From Pseudomonas sp. 10-1B (lineage in GTDB: Bacteria > Pseudomonadota > Gammaproteobacteria > Pseudomonadales > Pseudomonadaceae): 64,000 nucleotides of DNA. How positions within the stretch are numbered: position 1 is the first letter of the stretch; each line of letters opens with the position of its first letter. The stretch is taken from NCBI RefSeq assembly GCF_000935045.1, contig NZ_JYKS01000001.1, positions 62,001-126,000 of the forward strand, given 5' to 3'. This document shows positions 27,297 to 35,708 of the stretch, piece after piece. The notes beneath the pieces are model-generated. The model was not told where the DNA came from and did not search any database. It worked only from the letters and a program-made list of their open reading frames with translations. The position numbers were made by a program, and so were the translations under genes.

Positions 27297-28322
27297 ATGT
27301 CCGCACCTTCCACTAGCACCGTCGTGCGCGTGCCTTTTACCGAGCTGCAGGGCCTGTTGCAGGCCATCTTCCAGCGCCATGGCTGCAGCGAGGCCGTGGC
27401 CGGGGTGCTGGCCTACAACTGCGCCAGCGCCCAGCGCGATGGCGCCCACAGCCATGGGGTGTTCCGCATGCCGGGCTATGTCTCGACCCTGGCCAGCGGC
27501 TGGGTCGACGGCCAGGCCACGCCAGAGGTCCGCGACGTGGCGGCCGGCTACGTCAGCGTCGATGCTGCGGGCGGCTTTGCCCAGCCGGCACTGGCGGCAG
27601 CCCGTGGGTTGCTGGTGGCCAAGGCGCGCAACGCCGGCATCGCTGTGCTGGCTATCCATAACTCGCACCACTTCGCCGCTTTGTGGCCGGACGTGGAGCC
27701 GTTTGCCGACGAAGGCCTGGTGGCCCTGAGCGTGGTCAACAGCATGACCTGCGTGGTGCCGCATGGTGCGCGCAAGCCGTTGTTCGGCACCAACCCCATT
27801 GCCTTTGCCGCGCCCTGCGCCGAACACGACCCGATCGTCTTCGACATGGCCACCAGCGCCATGGCCCACGGTGACGTGCAGATTGCCGCGCGCGCCGGCC
27901 AGCAGTTGCCTGAAGGCATGGGCGTGGATGCCAATGGCGAGCCGACCACCGAGCCCAAGGCGGTTCTGGAGGGCGGCGCCTTGTTGCCGTTTGGCGGGCA
28001 CAAGGGCTCGGCGCTGTCGATGATGGTCGAATTGCTGGCGGCGGCGCTGACTGGCGGGCATTTCTCCTGGGAGTTCGACTGGTCGGGGCACCCAGGGGCG
28101 AAAACGCCATGGACCGGGCAACTGATCATCGTCATCGACCCGAGCAAGGCCGAGGGCGAGCGTTTTGCCCAGCGCAGCCGCGAACTGGTGGAGCAGATGC
28201 AGGCGGTGGGGTTGACGCGCATGCCGGGTGAGCGGCGTTATCGCGAGCGCGAGGTGGCAGACGAGGAGGGAGTGGCGGTGACCGAGCAGGAGTTGCAGGG
28301 CCTGAAGGAACTGCTTGGCTGA
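27297..28322 (+). CDS. dpkA: delta-1-piperideine-2-carboxylate / pyrroline-2-carboxylate reductase
   Basis: 341 residues from ATG 27297, preceded by AAGGAGCT; the longer frame to 27192 runs through the operator region and is not used. It is an Ldh2/MDH family oxidoreductase (RDGAHSHGVFRMPGYV near residue 45, IAVLAIHNSHHFAALWPDVE, GTNPIAFAAPC, DMATSAMAHGDVQ, LPFGGHKGSALSMMVELLA). DpkA reduces piperideine-2-carboxylate with NADPH to L-pipecolate, the central step that joins D-lysine breakdown to the pipecolate pathway. It is divergent from the RpiR-ABC-amaD operon and followed by the aminotransferase gene. Confidence 0.85.
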   Translation: MSAPSTSTVVRVPFTELQGLLQAIFQRHGCSEAVAGVLAYNCASAQRDGAHSHGVFRMPGYVSTLASGWVDGQATPEVRDVAAGYVSVDAAGGFAQPALAAARGLLVAKARNAGIAVLAIHNSHHFAALWPDVEPFADEGLVALSVVNSMTCVVPHGARKPLFGTNPIAFAAPCAEHDPIVFDMATSAMAHGDVQIAARAGQQLPEGMGVDANGEPTTEPKAVLEGGALLPFGGHKGSALSMMVELLAAALTGGHFSWEFDWSGHPGAKTPWTGQLIIVIDPSKAEGERFAQRSRELVEQMQAVGLTRMPGERRYREREVADEEGVAVTEQELQGLKELLG

Positions 28323-28324
28323 TC

Positions 28325-28414
28325 CGGCCTAATCGCCGGCAAGCCAGCTCCCACAGGTACACCACAGACCTTGAGAGTTGTGGCGTACCTGTGGGGGCTT
28401 GCCGGCGATAGGGC
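28325..28414. repeat. REP pair (inverted), one arm shortened
   Basis: CTAATCGCCGGCAAGCCAGC and the facing GGGGCTTGCCGGCGATAGGG between dpkA and amaC. The right unit lacks the AGCTGG segment, so the pairing is imperfect at the base of the stem. Confidence 0.8.
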
Positions 28415-28552
28415 CATCACTGCCAGCACAAAACCCTGGCCATGCAATGTTGCATAGACAACCTTGCACAATAGTGGATGTTCCTGAGCCCACACTCCGG
28501 GTATGCTCAGGGCTGACTTTTCGTACTGTCCTGATCCAAGGAGCTGCACGCT

Positions 28553-29749
28553 GTGTTCAAACATGTCGATGCCTATGCCGGCGACCCGATCCTCTCGTTG
28601 ATGGAAACCTTCAAGGCCGACCCGCGCGCCGACAAGGTCAACCTGAGTATCGGCCTGTATTACGATGAGGCCGGCGTGGTGCCGCAACTGGCGGCTGTGG
28701 ATGCGGTGGAAAAGCGCATGGCCGGTCAGGACCATGAAGCTTCCCTTTACCTGCCCATGGAAGGCCTGGCCAGCTACCGCCAGGCGATCCAGGCGCTGCT
28801 GTTCGGTGCCGATCACCCGGCCGTGACCGGCGGCCGCGTGGCCACCGTGCAAACCGTGGGTGGCTCCGGCGCCCTGAAAGTCGGTGCCGACTTCCTCAAG
28901 CGCTACTTCCCGCAATCCGAGGTCTGGGTCAGCAACCCGACCTGGGACAACCACCGCGCCATTTTCGAAGGCGCTGGCTTCAAGGTGCATACCTACCCGT
29001 ACTTCGACCAGGCCACCCGTGGCGTGGACTTCGACGGCATGCTGGCCGCCCTGCAGGCCCTGCCGGCCAACAGCGTGGTGCTGCTGCACCCGTGCTGCCA
29101 CAACCCCACCGGTGCCGACCTGGACCAGAACCAGTGGCAGCAGGTGGTCGAGGTGGTCAAGGCGCGCCAGCTGATCCCGTTCCTCGACATCGCCTACCAG
29201 GGCTTTGCCGAAGGCCTGGTGGAAGATGCCTACGCCATCCGCGAAATGGCCCGCGCCGGCGTACCGTGCCTGGTCAGCAACTCGTTCTCGAAAATCTTCT
29301 CGCTGTACGGCGAGCGGGTAGGCGGCCTGTCGGTGGTCTGCGACGACGACGCCACTGCCCAGAGCGTGCTCGGCCAGCTCAAGGCCACCGTGCGCCGCAA
29401 CTACTCCAGCCCGCCCAACTTCGGTGCCCAGCTGGTGGCTGGCGTGCTCAGCGATGCCGGCCTGAATGCCCAGTGGGCCGAGGAAGTCGAAGTGATGCGC
29501 AAGCGTATCCTCGACATGCGTCAGGCGCTGGTCGATGCCCTGGCCGTGCTGCTGCCAGGCCAGGATTTCCAGTTCTTCCTGCGCCAGCGCGGCATGTTCA
29601 GCTACACCGGCTTCAGCGTCGAACAGGTACGCCGCCTGCGTGACGAGTTCGGCGTGTACCTGATCGACAGCGGCCGCGTGTGCATGTCCGGCCTGCGCCC
29701 GGCCAACCTGCAACGGGTTGCCGAAGCCTTCGCTGCCGTGCAGAAGTAA
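28553..29749 (+). CDS. amaC: aromatic/D-lysine aminotransferase AmaC (class I PLP)
   Basis: 398 residues with a GTG start preceded by AAGGAGC. It is a class I/II aminotransferase of the AspC/TyrB type: [46 protein letters not shown], the [12 protein letters not shown] aspartate-tyrosine pair, the PLP lysine K247 in [17 protein letters not shown] and the substrate arginine near GRVCMSGL. In P. putida a gene next to dpkA was named amaC for its role in D-lysine use, producing the same cyclic imine as AmaD. By sequence alone, tyrosine or phenylalanine transamination would fit equally well. Confidence 0.8.
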   Translation: MFKHVDAYAGDPILSLMETFKADPRADKVNLSIGLYYDEAGVVPQLAAVDAVEKRMAGQDHEASLYLPMEGLASYRQAIQALLFGADHPAVTGGRVATVQTVGGSGALKVGADFLKRYFPQSEVWVSNPTWDNHRAIFEGAGFKVHTYPYFDQATRGVDFDGMLAALQALPANSVVLLHPCCHNPTGADLDQNQWQQVVEVVKARQLIPFLDIAYQGFAEGLVEDAYAIREMARAGVPCLVSNSFSKIFSLYGERVGGLSVVCDDDATAQSVLGQLKATVRRNYSSPPNFGAQLVAGVLSDAGLNAQWAEEVEVMRKRILDMRQALVDALAVLLPGQDFQFFLRQRGMFSYTGFSVEQVRRLRDEFGVYLIDSGRVCMSGLRPANLQRVAEAFAAVQK

Positions 29750-29755
29750 CACCCC

Positions 29756-29780
29756 AAGGGGCCTGCGCGGCCCCTTTTTT
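29756..29780 (+). terminator. Rho-independent terminator of amaC
   Basis: AAGGGGCC-TGCGC-GGCCCC followed by TTTTTT, six bases behind the amaC stop codon. Confidence 0.88.
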
Positions 29781-29864
29781 GTGGGGTCGGCCGCATAGGC
29801 CTCAAGCCCTGTGCAGCACCTGTGCAGGCTGTGTGGAAACCTGAAATTTTGAGCCAGCTCCTGC

Positions 29865-29898
29865 AAAATGCCCCGCATCAACGATGCGGGGCATTTTT
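29865..29898. terminator. second, bidirectional terminator-like hairpin
   Basis: AAAATGCCCCGCATC and GATGCGGGGCATTTTT form a 15-bp stem with a short AAC loop, with A and T tracts on both sides, so it could end transcripts from either strand. Confidence 0.75.
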
Positions 29899-29988
29899 CA
29901 TGGCGTGCATTCAGGGCGAACCACGGAATCAGGCCGGCTTGTTTCCAGTCTCGATTGATGAGCGACACCGCACGCTGAAGCCGGTCGG

Positions 29989-30010
29989 ATGGGCTGCGCA
30001 GCAGCCCCAA
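29989..30010. repeat. stray copy of a repeat segment
   Basis: TGGGCTGCGCAGCAGCCCCA is identical to part of the nested repeat at 14371-14391, here alone just behind the LysR stop codon. It folds into a small GC-rich hairpin (GGGCTGC/GCAGCCC). Confidence 0.6.
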
Positions 30011-30029
30011 ATTCTGGCAGGTGAAGAAC

Positions 30030-30884
30030 CTACTGCTCCAACATCTGCCGCACCAGCCACTGCCCCGCCGGCCCCAGCGCTCGCCGGCTGGACCACACCA
30101 CATCCATATCGACCCGCCGCGGGTACCCGGCCACCTGCAACTCCACCAAGCCACTGCCAAACCGCGTCACCAGCGCCTTGGGCAGTTCGGCCCAGCCAAA
30201 CCCGCGCACGGCGAACTCCAGCAGGGTGAGGTAATCCGGTGCCGACCAGGCCTGGCCGCGGCCGTGGTGCAGGCTGGGGGCGTAGGTCTTGATATACAGC
30301 TGCCGCGCGTTCTCCAGGTGCTGCGCTTGCACCTGCGCCAGGCCTGCCAATGGGTGCGTGCTGGCCACATATACGCCAAATTCCGCCTGCTCGGGCAAGC
30401 GCGCCACGGCCACGTCGGCGGGGTAGCTGGGCTGGGTGGCAAGAATGCCGATATGCGCCAGGCCCTGCTGGATCAACTCGATCACATCGGCATCTTCCGA
30501 CGGGCCGCAGCGCAACTCGGTGTGCGGGTAATGCTCGGCGAAGCAGGCCATCACCGCGCCCTGAAAGGTGACGCTGTAGCTGTCCGACATCACCACCGAA
30601 ACCAGCGCCTCGACATTCTCCGCCAGCCGCACCGCCAGGGCATCGAGCTGGGCGCTGGCATCGAGAATCGCCTCGACATGGCTCAACACTTGGCGGCCCG
30701 CCTCATTCAGCGTGGGGTGGCGGCCGCCGCGGTCGAACAACGGGCAGCCGATATCGGCCTCGAAATTGGCGATGGCGATGCTGATGGTGGACTGGCTTTT
30801 GCGCAGCTTGCGCGCAGCGGCAGAGAACGAACCCAGCGCTGCGGCTTCGACAAAGGCAACCAGAGCTTCGGGTGAGTAGCGCAT
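30030..30884 (-). CDS. LysR family regulator of the adjacent PACE efflux gene
   Basis: 284 residues from ATG 30884 (MRYSPEALVAFVEAAALGSF), the standard LysR opening; the upstream frame to 30950 has no better site and adds an atypical leader. The helix-turn-helix covers residues ~1-60 (AARKLRKSQSTISIAIANFE, PLFDRGGRHPTLNEAG) and the effector domain ~85-280. It is divergently oriented to a PACE transporter, the same layout as AceR-AceI, so it probably activates that gene in response to the exported compound. Confidence 0.83.
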   Translation of the reverse strand: MRYSPEALVAFVEAAALGSFSAAARKLRKSQSTISIAIANFEADIGCPLFDRGGRHPTLNEAGRQVLSHVEAILDASAQLDALAVRLAENVEALVSVVMSDSYSVTFQGAVMACFAEHYPHTELRCGPSEDADVIELIQQGLAHIGILATQPSYPADVAVARLPEQAEFGVYVASTHPLAGLAQVQAQHLENARQLYIKTYAPSLHHGRGQAWSAPDYLTLLEFAVRGFGWAELPKALVTRFGSGLVELQVAGYPRRVDMDVVWSSRRALGPAGQWLVRQMLEQ

Positions 30885-30964
30885 GGTATTGATAAAACCG
30901 ATGGTAGCTATGTCGCGAGTATCAGTTCTATCAAAGAAAATAGGAAGCACGACTCACGCAATGG

Positions 30965-31405
30965 ATGGAATTTGCAATGAAAAACGTGTCTTTCACCGAA
31001 CGCCTGGTTCACGCCATCGGTTACGAAGTGTTCGCTGTGCTGCTATGTGCGCCGCTGTTGTCGTGGATCATGGGCAAGTCGCTGGCGACGGCAGGGGCGC
31101 TGGCGGTGACCTTGTCGGTGATTGCCATGCTGTGGAACATGGTCTACAACGCGCTGGTCGATCGCTACGTGCAGGCCGAGCGTATCCACTGGAAGGCCCG
31201 CGCGCGTTTTGTGCATGGCTTGGGCTTCGAGGCCGGGCTGGTGGTGTGGTGCCTGCCGGTGGCGGCGTGGATGCTGGATATCTCGCTGCTGCAGGCGTTC
31301 ATGGTGGAACTGGGCTTCTTCGTGATCATCCTGCCCTACACCGTGCTGTACAACTGGGCCTTCGACAAAGCCCGGCATTCGCTGATGCAGCGGCGCCTGG
31401 CCTGA
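30965..31405 (+). CDS. PACE family efflux transporter (AceI-like)
   Basis: 146 residues from ATG 30965; an ATG at 30977 with GGA eight bases upstream would give 142 residues and may be the real start. It has four membrane helices in two tandem halves of the proteobacterial antimicrobial compound efflux family: ERLVHAIGYEVFAVLLCAPL opens the first and ARFVHGLGFEAGLVVWCLPV the second, each with the conserved acidic residue in helix 1/3. NMVYNALVDRY and YTVLYNWAFDKA close the halves. PACE pumps export chlorhexidine and other cationic biocides, or short diamines, by proton antiport. Confidence 0.85.
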   Translation: MEFAMKNVSFTERLVHAIGYEVFAVLLCAPLLSWIMGKSLATAGALAVTLSVIAMLWNMVYNALVDRYVQAERIHWKARARFVHGLGFEAGLVVWCLPVAAWMLDISLLQAFMVELGFFVIILPYTVLYNWAFDKARHSLMQRRLA

Positions 31406-31442
31406 ATATCCCGCCCGACGCAAGGCCGCTCCCACACCAACG

Positions 31443-31478
31443 AAAACGGGGCATGCCATTGCTGGCATGCCCCGTTTT
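31443..31478. terminator. bidirectional terminator between the PACE and ilvE genes
   Basis: AAAACGGGGCATGCCA and TGGCATGCCCCGTTTT form a perfect 16-bp stem with a TTGC loop. It lies between the convergent genes and works for both strands. Confidence 0.9.
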
Positions 31479-31495
31479 CAAACCGCTAAAGCGCC

Positions 31496-32515
31496 TCAGG
31501 CGACCTTGAAGATCCAGCCTGCCGGTGCTTCCACGTCACCGCTCTGGATACCGGTCAGCTCGTTGTAGAGCTTCTGGGTAACCGGGCCGACCTTTTCCAG
31601 GTCGTGGAACACGTGCAGCTTGCCGTTGTACTCGATGCCGCCGATCGGGGTGATCACCGCAGCGGTACCGCAGGCGCCGGCTTCGACGAAGCGGTCCAGC
31701 TTGCTGATTTCGACATCGCCTTCGATCACGGTCAGGCCCAGGCGCGATTGCGCCAGTTCCATCAGCGACAGGCGGGTGATGCCGGGCAGTACCGAGGCCG
31801 ATTTCGGGGTGACGAATTCGTTATTGGCAGTGATGCCGAAGAAGTTGGCCGAGCCGACTTCTTCGATCTTGGTGTGGGTCAGCGGGTCGAGGTAGATGGC
31901 ATCGGCGAAGTTGGCTTTCTTCGCTTCAGCACCTGGCTGCAGGCTGGCAGCGTAGTTGCCACCGACCTTGGCTGCGCCGGTGCCTTGCGGGGCAGCACGG
32001 TCGAAGCTGGAAATCTGGAAGTTGTGCGGCTTCATGCCGCCCTTGAAGTACGAGCCAACCGGGATGGCGAACACCGAGAAGATGAACTCGGGGGCGGTGC
32101 GCACGCCAATGTTGTCACCGGTGCCGATCACGAACGGGCGCAGGTACAGGGCGCCTTTGCCATGCGGTGGCACGAACTTTTCGTTGGCCTTGACCACTTG
32201 CTTGCAGGCCTCGATGAACACATCGGTCGGCACCTGCGGCATCAGCAGGCGGGCGCAGCTGCGCTGCATGCGGGCGGCGTTCTGGTCCGGGCGGAACAGG
32301 TTGATCGAGCCGTCCTTGCAACGGTAGGCCTTCAGGCCCTCGAAGCACTGCTGGCCGTAGTGCAGGGCGGTGGAGCCTTCACTGATGTGCAGCACGTTGT
32401 CTTCGGTCAGGGTGCCCTTGTCCCACTCGCCATTGCGCCATACGGACAGGTAGCGTTTGTCGGTCTTGATATAGTCGAAACCCAGCTTGTCCCAATTAAT
32501 GCTTTCGTTGCTCAT
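31496..32515 (-). CDS. ilvE: branched-chain amino acid aminotransferase
   Basis: 339 residues from ATG 32515 (MSNESINWDKLGFDY). It is a class IV PLP aminotransferase of the longer BCAT form: SEGSTALHYGQQCFEGLKAYR, KGALYLRPFVIGTGDNIGVR, the PLP lysine in GAAKVGGNYAASLQPG, and EVGSANFFGI with the following VTPKSASVLPGITRLSL. It performs the last step of valine, leucine and isoleucine synthesis or the first of their breakdown. It stands alone between a bidirectional terminator and the ABC-F gene. Confidence 0.9.
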   Translation of the reverse strand: MSNESINWDKLGFDYIKTDKRYLSVWRNGEWDKGTLTEDNVLHISEGSTALHYGQQCFEGLKAYRCKDGSINLFRPDQNAARMQRSCARLLMPQVPTDVFIEACKQVVKANEKFVPPHGKGALYLRPFVIGTGDNIGVRTAPEFIFSVFAIPVGSYFKGGMKPHNFQISSFDRAAPQGTGAAKVGGNYAASLQPGAEAKKANFADAIYLDPLTHTKIEEVGSANFFGITANNEFVTPKSASVLPGITRLSLMELAQSRLGLTVIEGDVEISKLDRFVEAGACGTAAVITPIGGIEYNGKLHVFHDLEKVGPVTQKLYNELTGIQSGDVEAPAGWIFKVA

Positions 32516-32651
32516 GACACCCTCATTGTCTTGCAAGTGCCCGATCGCTCGGGCTGCTGTTATATGCGCACCATGCCACCTTAATACATCCGTGGCGGAT
32601 CGGGAACGGCCAGTCACGAATTGATAGCCTGCGATGCATTATTTGCTGAAT

Positions 32652-34229
32652 CTATAGATGCAGGTAGTCGTCCAGCGCCAGGTTTTGCAGCAGTACCGCA
32701 TCATGCGACGCCACCATCAGCGCCCCGCGAAACTGCCCGAGCATGCGCTCCAGTGCTGCCAGCGATGGCAGATCGAGGTGGTTACCGGGTTCGTCCAGCA
32801 GCAACAGGTCGAGCGGCCGTTCGCGGTACAGCACGGCGGCCAGTGCTGCCTTCATCCGCTCACCGCCGCTTAGCAGACCGCTGGGCAGCTCGATACGGGC
32901 CGCATCCAGCCCCAGTTGTGCGAGGCGGGTGCGCAGGTCGCCCTGGGCCAGCATCGGGTTGGCCTGGCGTAGATGGTCGAGCACGCTGGTGCCGCCCGGC
33001 AACGTGCTGCAGTGCTGGTCGAGCAGGGCGGTTTCGCCGCTGAGGCGCAGGCACTCGGTCGGTGCAGGCAGCTCGCTATTTATCAGCTTGAGCAAAGTGG
33101 ACTTGCCGCTGCCATTGGCGCCGAGCAACCCCACTCGCTGGCCCAGGCACAGGCGCAGGTTCAGCGGTTTATGCGTGCCACGTGGCAAGTGCAGTGTCTG
33201 CAGGGCCAGCACTTCCCGGCCCGCATGGCGCTGTGGCGTGGGGGCATGCAAAGTAATGGCACTGGCCTGCTCGACCTCGCGGGCGGCGTCACGGACTTTG
33301 CCCAGCAGTGCCTGCTGGGCGTCGCGATGCTCACGGCGCTGCTTGCCTGCCGTGGCCTGGCTACGCTCCTGCTGACGGTCAATCAGGATCTTCGCCTGGT
33401 TGGCGTGTCTGGCCTGGCGCCCGGCCCGGGCTTGGTGACGCTCCAGGTCTTCACGCTGGCGCTGCAGTTCGCCGGCCTGGCGTTGTTGCTCCTGCTTCAG
33501 CCGGGCAAGTTGTTGCTGGGCCTGTGCCATCTGGCTGGCTTTCTGGGCTGCATAGAAGCTGTAGTTGCCACCAAAGGCCTGCAAACCCAGGCTGGATAAC
33601 TCGACGATGCGCTCCATATGCGCCAGCAGGCTGCGGTCGTGGCTGATCACCAGCAGGCCCCGGTCCCACGTATCGATCATGCTCAGCAGCTGGGCACGGG
33701 CGTCGCTGTCCAGGTGATTGCTCGGTTCGTCGAGGATCAGGTAATCGGCATCGCTGAGCCATGCGCCGATCAGTGCTACGCGCATGGCCTGGCCTCCGCT
33801 GAGGCTGTGGACGGGCTGGCGCCAGTCGAGCTGGCCCAGGCCATGGCGTTGCAACTGCACCTGCAGTTGCTTGCGGATATCCCAGCGTTGGCCAACGGTA
33901 TCGAAATCGCTAGGGTCGACACTACCTTGTTCGATGCGCTCCAGCGCTGCAATCACGCTGCCCACCTGGGCCAGGTCGGCAAGTGTGGCGCTGTGCTCGA
34001 TTACTTGCTGGTTCAGCAGGTGAACAGGCCCAAGGCGCCGGCACTGGCCGCTGCTCGGTTGGCGCTGGCCGGCGAGAATCTGCCCGAGCAGGCTCTTGCC
34101 CACGCCATTGCGCCCGACCAGGCCGGTGCGGCGTTGGTCGAAGGTTTCGTTGAGGTCGGTAAATAGCAGCCTGCCATCAGGCAGGGCCAGGGTGACGCTG
34201 TCCAGCGTCAGGATCGACGTGTTCGTCAT
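32652..34229 (-). CDS. ABC-F family ATPase
   Basis: 525 residues from ATG 34229 (MTNTSILTLDSVTL). Two ABC domains in one chain with no membrane segment: Walker A VGRNGVGKSLL (~40) and LGANGSGKSTLL (~355), signatures HSLSGGQAMR and GLLSGGERMK, Walker B YLILDEPSNHLD and LLLLDEPGNHLD. A coiled, Gln/Arg-rich linker lies between them (~235-300), which in this family enters the ribosome. ABC-F proteins act on translation or give antibiotic resistance; which applies here is not clear. Confidence 0.85.
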   Translation of the reverse strand: MTNTSILTLDSVTLALPDGRLLFTDLNETFDQRRTGLVGRNGVGKSLLGQILAGQRQPSSGQCRRLGPVHLLNQQVIEHSATLADLAQVGSVIAALERIEQGSVDPSDFDTVGQRWDIRKQLQVQLQRHGLGQLDWRQPVHSLSGGQAMRVALIGAWLSDADYLILDEPSNHLDSDARAQLLSMIDTWDRGLLVISHDRSLLAHMERIVELSSLGLQAFGGNYSFYAAQKASQMAQAQQQLARLKQEQQRQAGELQRQREDLERHQARAGRQARHANQAKILIDRQQERSQATAGKQRREHRDAQQALLGKVRDAAREVEQASAITLHAPTPQRHAGREVLALQTLHLPRGTHKPLNLRLCLGQRVGLLGANGSGKSTLLKLINSELPAPTECLRLSGETALLDQHCSTLPGGTSVLDHLRQANPMLAQGDLRTRLAQLGLDAARIELPSGLLSGGERMKAALAAVLYRERPLDLLLLDEPGNHLDLPSLAALERMLGQFRGALMVASHDAVLLQNLALDDYLHL

Positions 34230-34408
34230 GCACAACTCCACAAATGCCGCGACATCTCCGGAGTGAACCGGAGGCTGAAGACTGGCCGTCGAAGGGACGG
34301 CGGCATTAATGGCGCATTGGACGAACACCTCGTGATTGGGGAGTGAGGAGCGTAGCGGACTGGCGGGGGTGGGTAAAGTACCGCCTGCCGTCTAGGCGCT
34401 GCCTGCAC

Positions 34409-34501
34409 CGGCCTCATCGCCGGCAAGCCAGCTCCCACAGGTACCGCGCAGATCTCGAGCTTTGCGCGGTCCCTGTGGGAGCTGGCTTGCCGGCGATGCG
34501 C
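34409..34501. repeat. REP pair (inverted)
   Basis: CTCATCGCCGGCAAGCCAGC and the facing GCTGGCTTGCCGGCGATGCG between the ABC-F promoter and the 119-residue gene. The gap 34230-34557 has no gene. Confidence 0.85.
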
Positions 34502-34557
34502 CGCGTGGGCGGCGCTCGATCTCATAGGCGCAGCAAGATTTTTGTCAGGCCTTGGGG

Positions 34558-34917
34558 TCAGCGCCCCTTCAAGCGCCTGGCCCAATCACCACCGTGGCTC
34601 TGCTTGCAGGCCTCTTCACTGTCAAACCGCACATGCCAGGCTGGATGGTCCAGTTGAATGCTGGCCTGCTCCAGCGCCAGGCCGGTCAGCGCCAGCATGC
34701 GCGCCTTCGCTTGGCCTGCCACGGCAGCGGCCTTGTGTGCCTCCTGCTCAAACACCCAGGTAATACGCAGGCTGGCCGGAAAATCCTCGGGTTCAAGGCG
34801 ATGGGTGAGCCAGGCAAACCCGACGATTTCCGCCTTGGCGGTTTCGCAGGCATCGGTCAGGCACGCTACCAGTTCCCGCTCCAGCCGAGCCATTTCGCGT
34901 TTGCCCAGCGCCTTCAC
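34558..34917 (-). CDS. conserved hypothetical protein
   Basis: 119 residues, soluble, no signal peptide. The first half is helical and charged (MKALGKREMARLERELVACL), the middle has an IVGFAWLTHRLEPEDFPASL segment, and the protein ends in a basic tail. I do not recognise the family. The start codon overlaps the VOC gene stop by four bases (ATGA), so the two are co-translated. Confidence 0.65.
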   Translation of the reverse strand: MKALGKREMARLERELVACLTDACETAKAEIVGFAWLTHRLEPEDFPASLRITWVFEQEAHKAAAVAGQAKARMLALTGLALEQASIQLDHPAWHVRFDSEEACKQSHGGDWARRLKGR

Positions 34918-35291
34918 GGGTTGGCCTCGTCATCGATCTGCTGGCAGAAGCGCAGGCGGTTGCCGAACGGGTCGCACACCTGCATCTGCAGGCCCCAGTC
35001 CAGGCGCTCGGCCTCGGGCCGGGCGTAGCCGTACTGTTTATCCTGCAGTTCTCGCTCCAGCGCACGCAGGTCGTCGATGCGGGCGAACACAGTCGAACCG
35101 GGACAGGCATCGCCATGGTGTTCGGAAAGGTGCAGGATCAGGCCGTCGCGGTGAATCTGCATGTACAGCGGCAGGTCCGGGCTGAAGCGGTGCTCCCAGT
35201 CCAGGCTGAAGCCGAGGAAGTCGAGGTAGAACTCCTTGGCCTTGTCGACCGAGAAAATGCGCAGCACTGGTATGGCGGGGGCGAGGGGCAT
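34914..35291 (-). CDS. VOC family (glyoxalase/bleomycin resistance-like) protein
   Basis: 125 residues with the two beta-alpha-beta-beta-beta modules of the vicinal oxygen chelate fold: PVLRIFSVDKAKEFYLDFLG, LYMQIHRDGLILHLSEHHGD and, in the second half, MQVCDPFGNRLRFCQ. The pattern DFLGFSLDWEH plus a single-chain length of ~125 is that of the bleomycin-resistance-like subgroup (BleO/DUF glyoxalase). True resistance or an enzymatic role cannot be read from the sequence. It forms a two-gene unit with the hypothetical gene downstream. Confidence 0.8.
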   Translation of the reverse strand: MPLAPAIPVLRIFSVDKAKEFYLDFLGFSLDWEHRFSPDLPLYMQIHRDGLILHLSEHHGDACPGSTVFARIDDLRALERELQDKQYGYARPEAERLDWGLQMQVCDPFGNRLRFCQQIDDEANP

Positions 35292-35404
35292 GGGGCGTCC
35301 TTGACCGTGGGTAGAGGCGCCACTGTAACCCAGTTGCCTCGCTTGTGGTCAGCCTGCCCGGCAGCAATGGTTGACCACCCGCCAGCCACTGCGTAGCCTT
35401 GCCA

Positions 35405-35597
35405 CTTCGAGGTTCTTCGGCCAGGCCGAAGCTAAGACGGGAACGCGGTACAAGCCGCGGCTGCCCCCGCAACTGTAAGCACCGACAACGGATCGACACA
35501 GCCACTGCGCCAACGCGCGGGAAGGCGTCATCCCGCCAGCCCGCTGTTCAGCTAACGGGCAACTGGAACGGTGCGAGCCAGGAGACCTGCCTCGTCA
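35405..35597 (+). promoter_or_regulatory. cobalamin (adenosylcobalamin) riboswitch
   Basis: Contains both strongly conserved B12 elements: GCGGCTGCCCCCGCAACTGT (35457-35476) followed by AAGC, and the B12 box GAGCCAGGAGACCTGCC (35575-35591). Between them lie further stems, including GGGAAGGCG. It ends about 110 bases before cobW, so bound B12 should reduce expression of the cobW-cobN-chelatase operon. Confidence 0.95.
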
Positions 35598-35708
35598 CGT
35601 TTTCGACTTTCAACCGGGCGGGGTGATCCGGTGGCGAACAAGCCCGGCCGGCCCGGCCCACGGCTGTCGTCCTGCATGCCCGCGCCATTCTGCCAAGGGC
35701 AATGCGAC

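Noticed and set aside
28238..30160. 640-codon minus-strand frame opposite amaC and flanking gaps
   Set aside because: It runs through terminators and REP sequence and has no recognisable domain.
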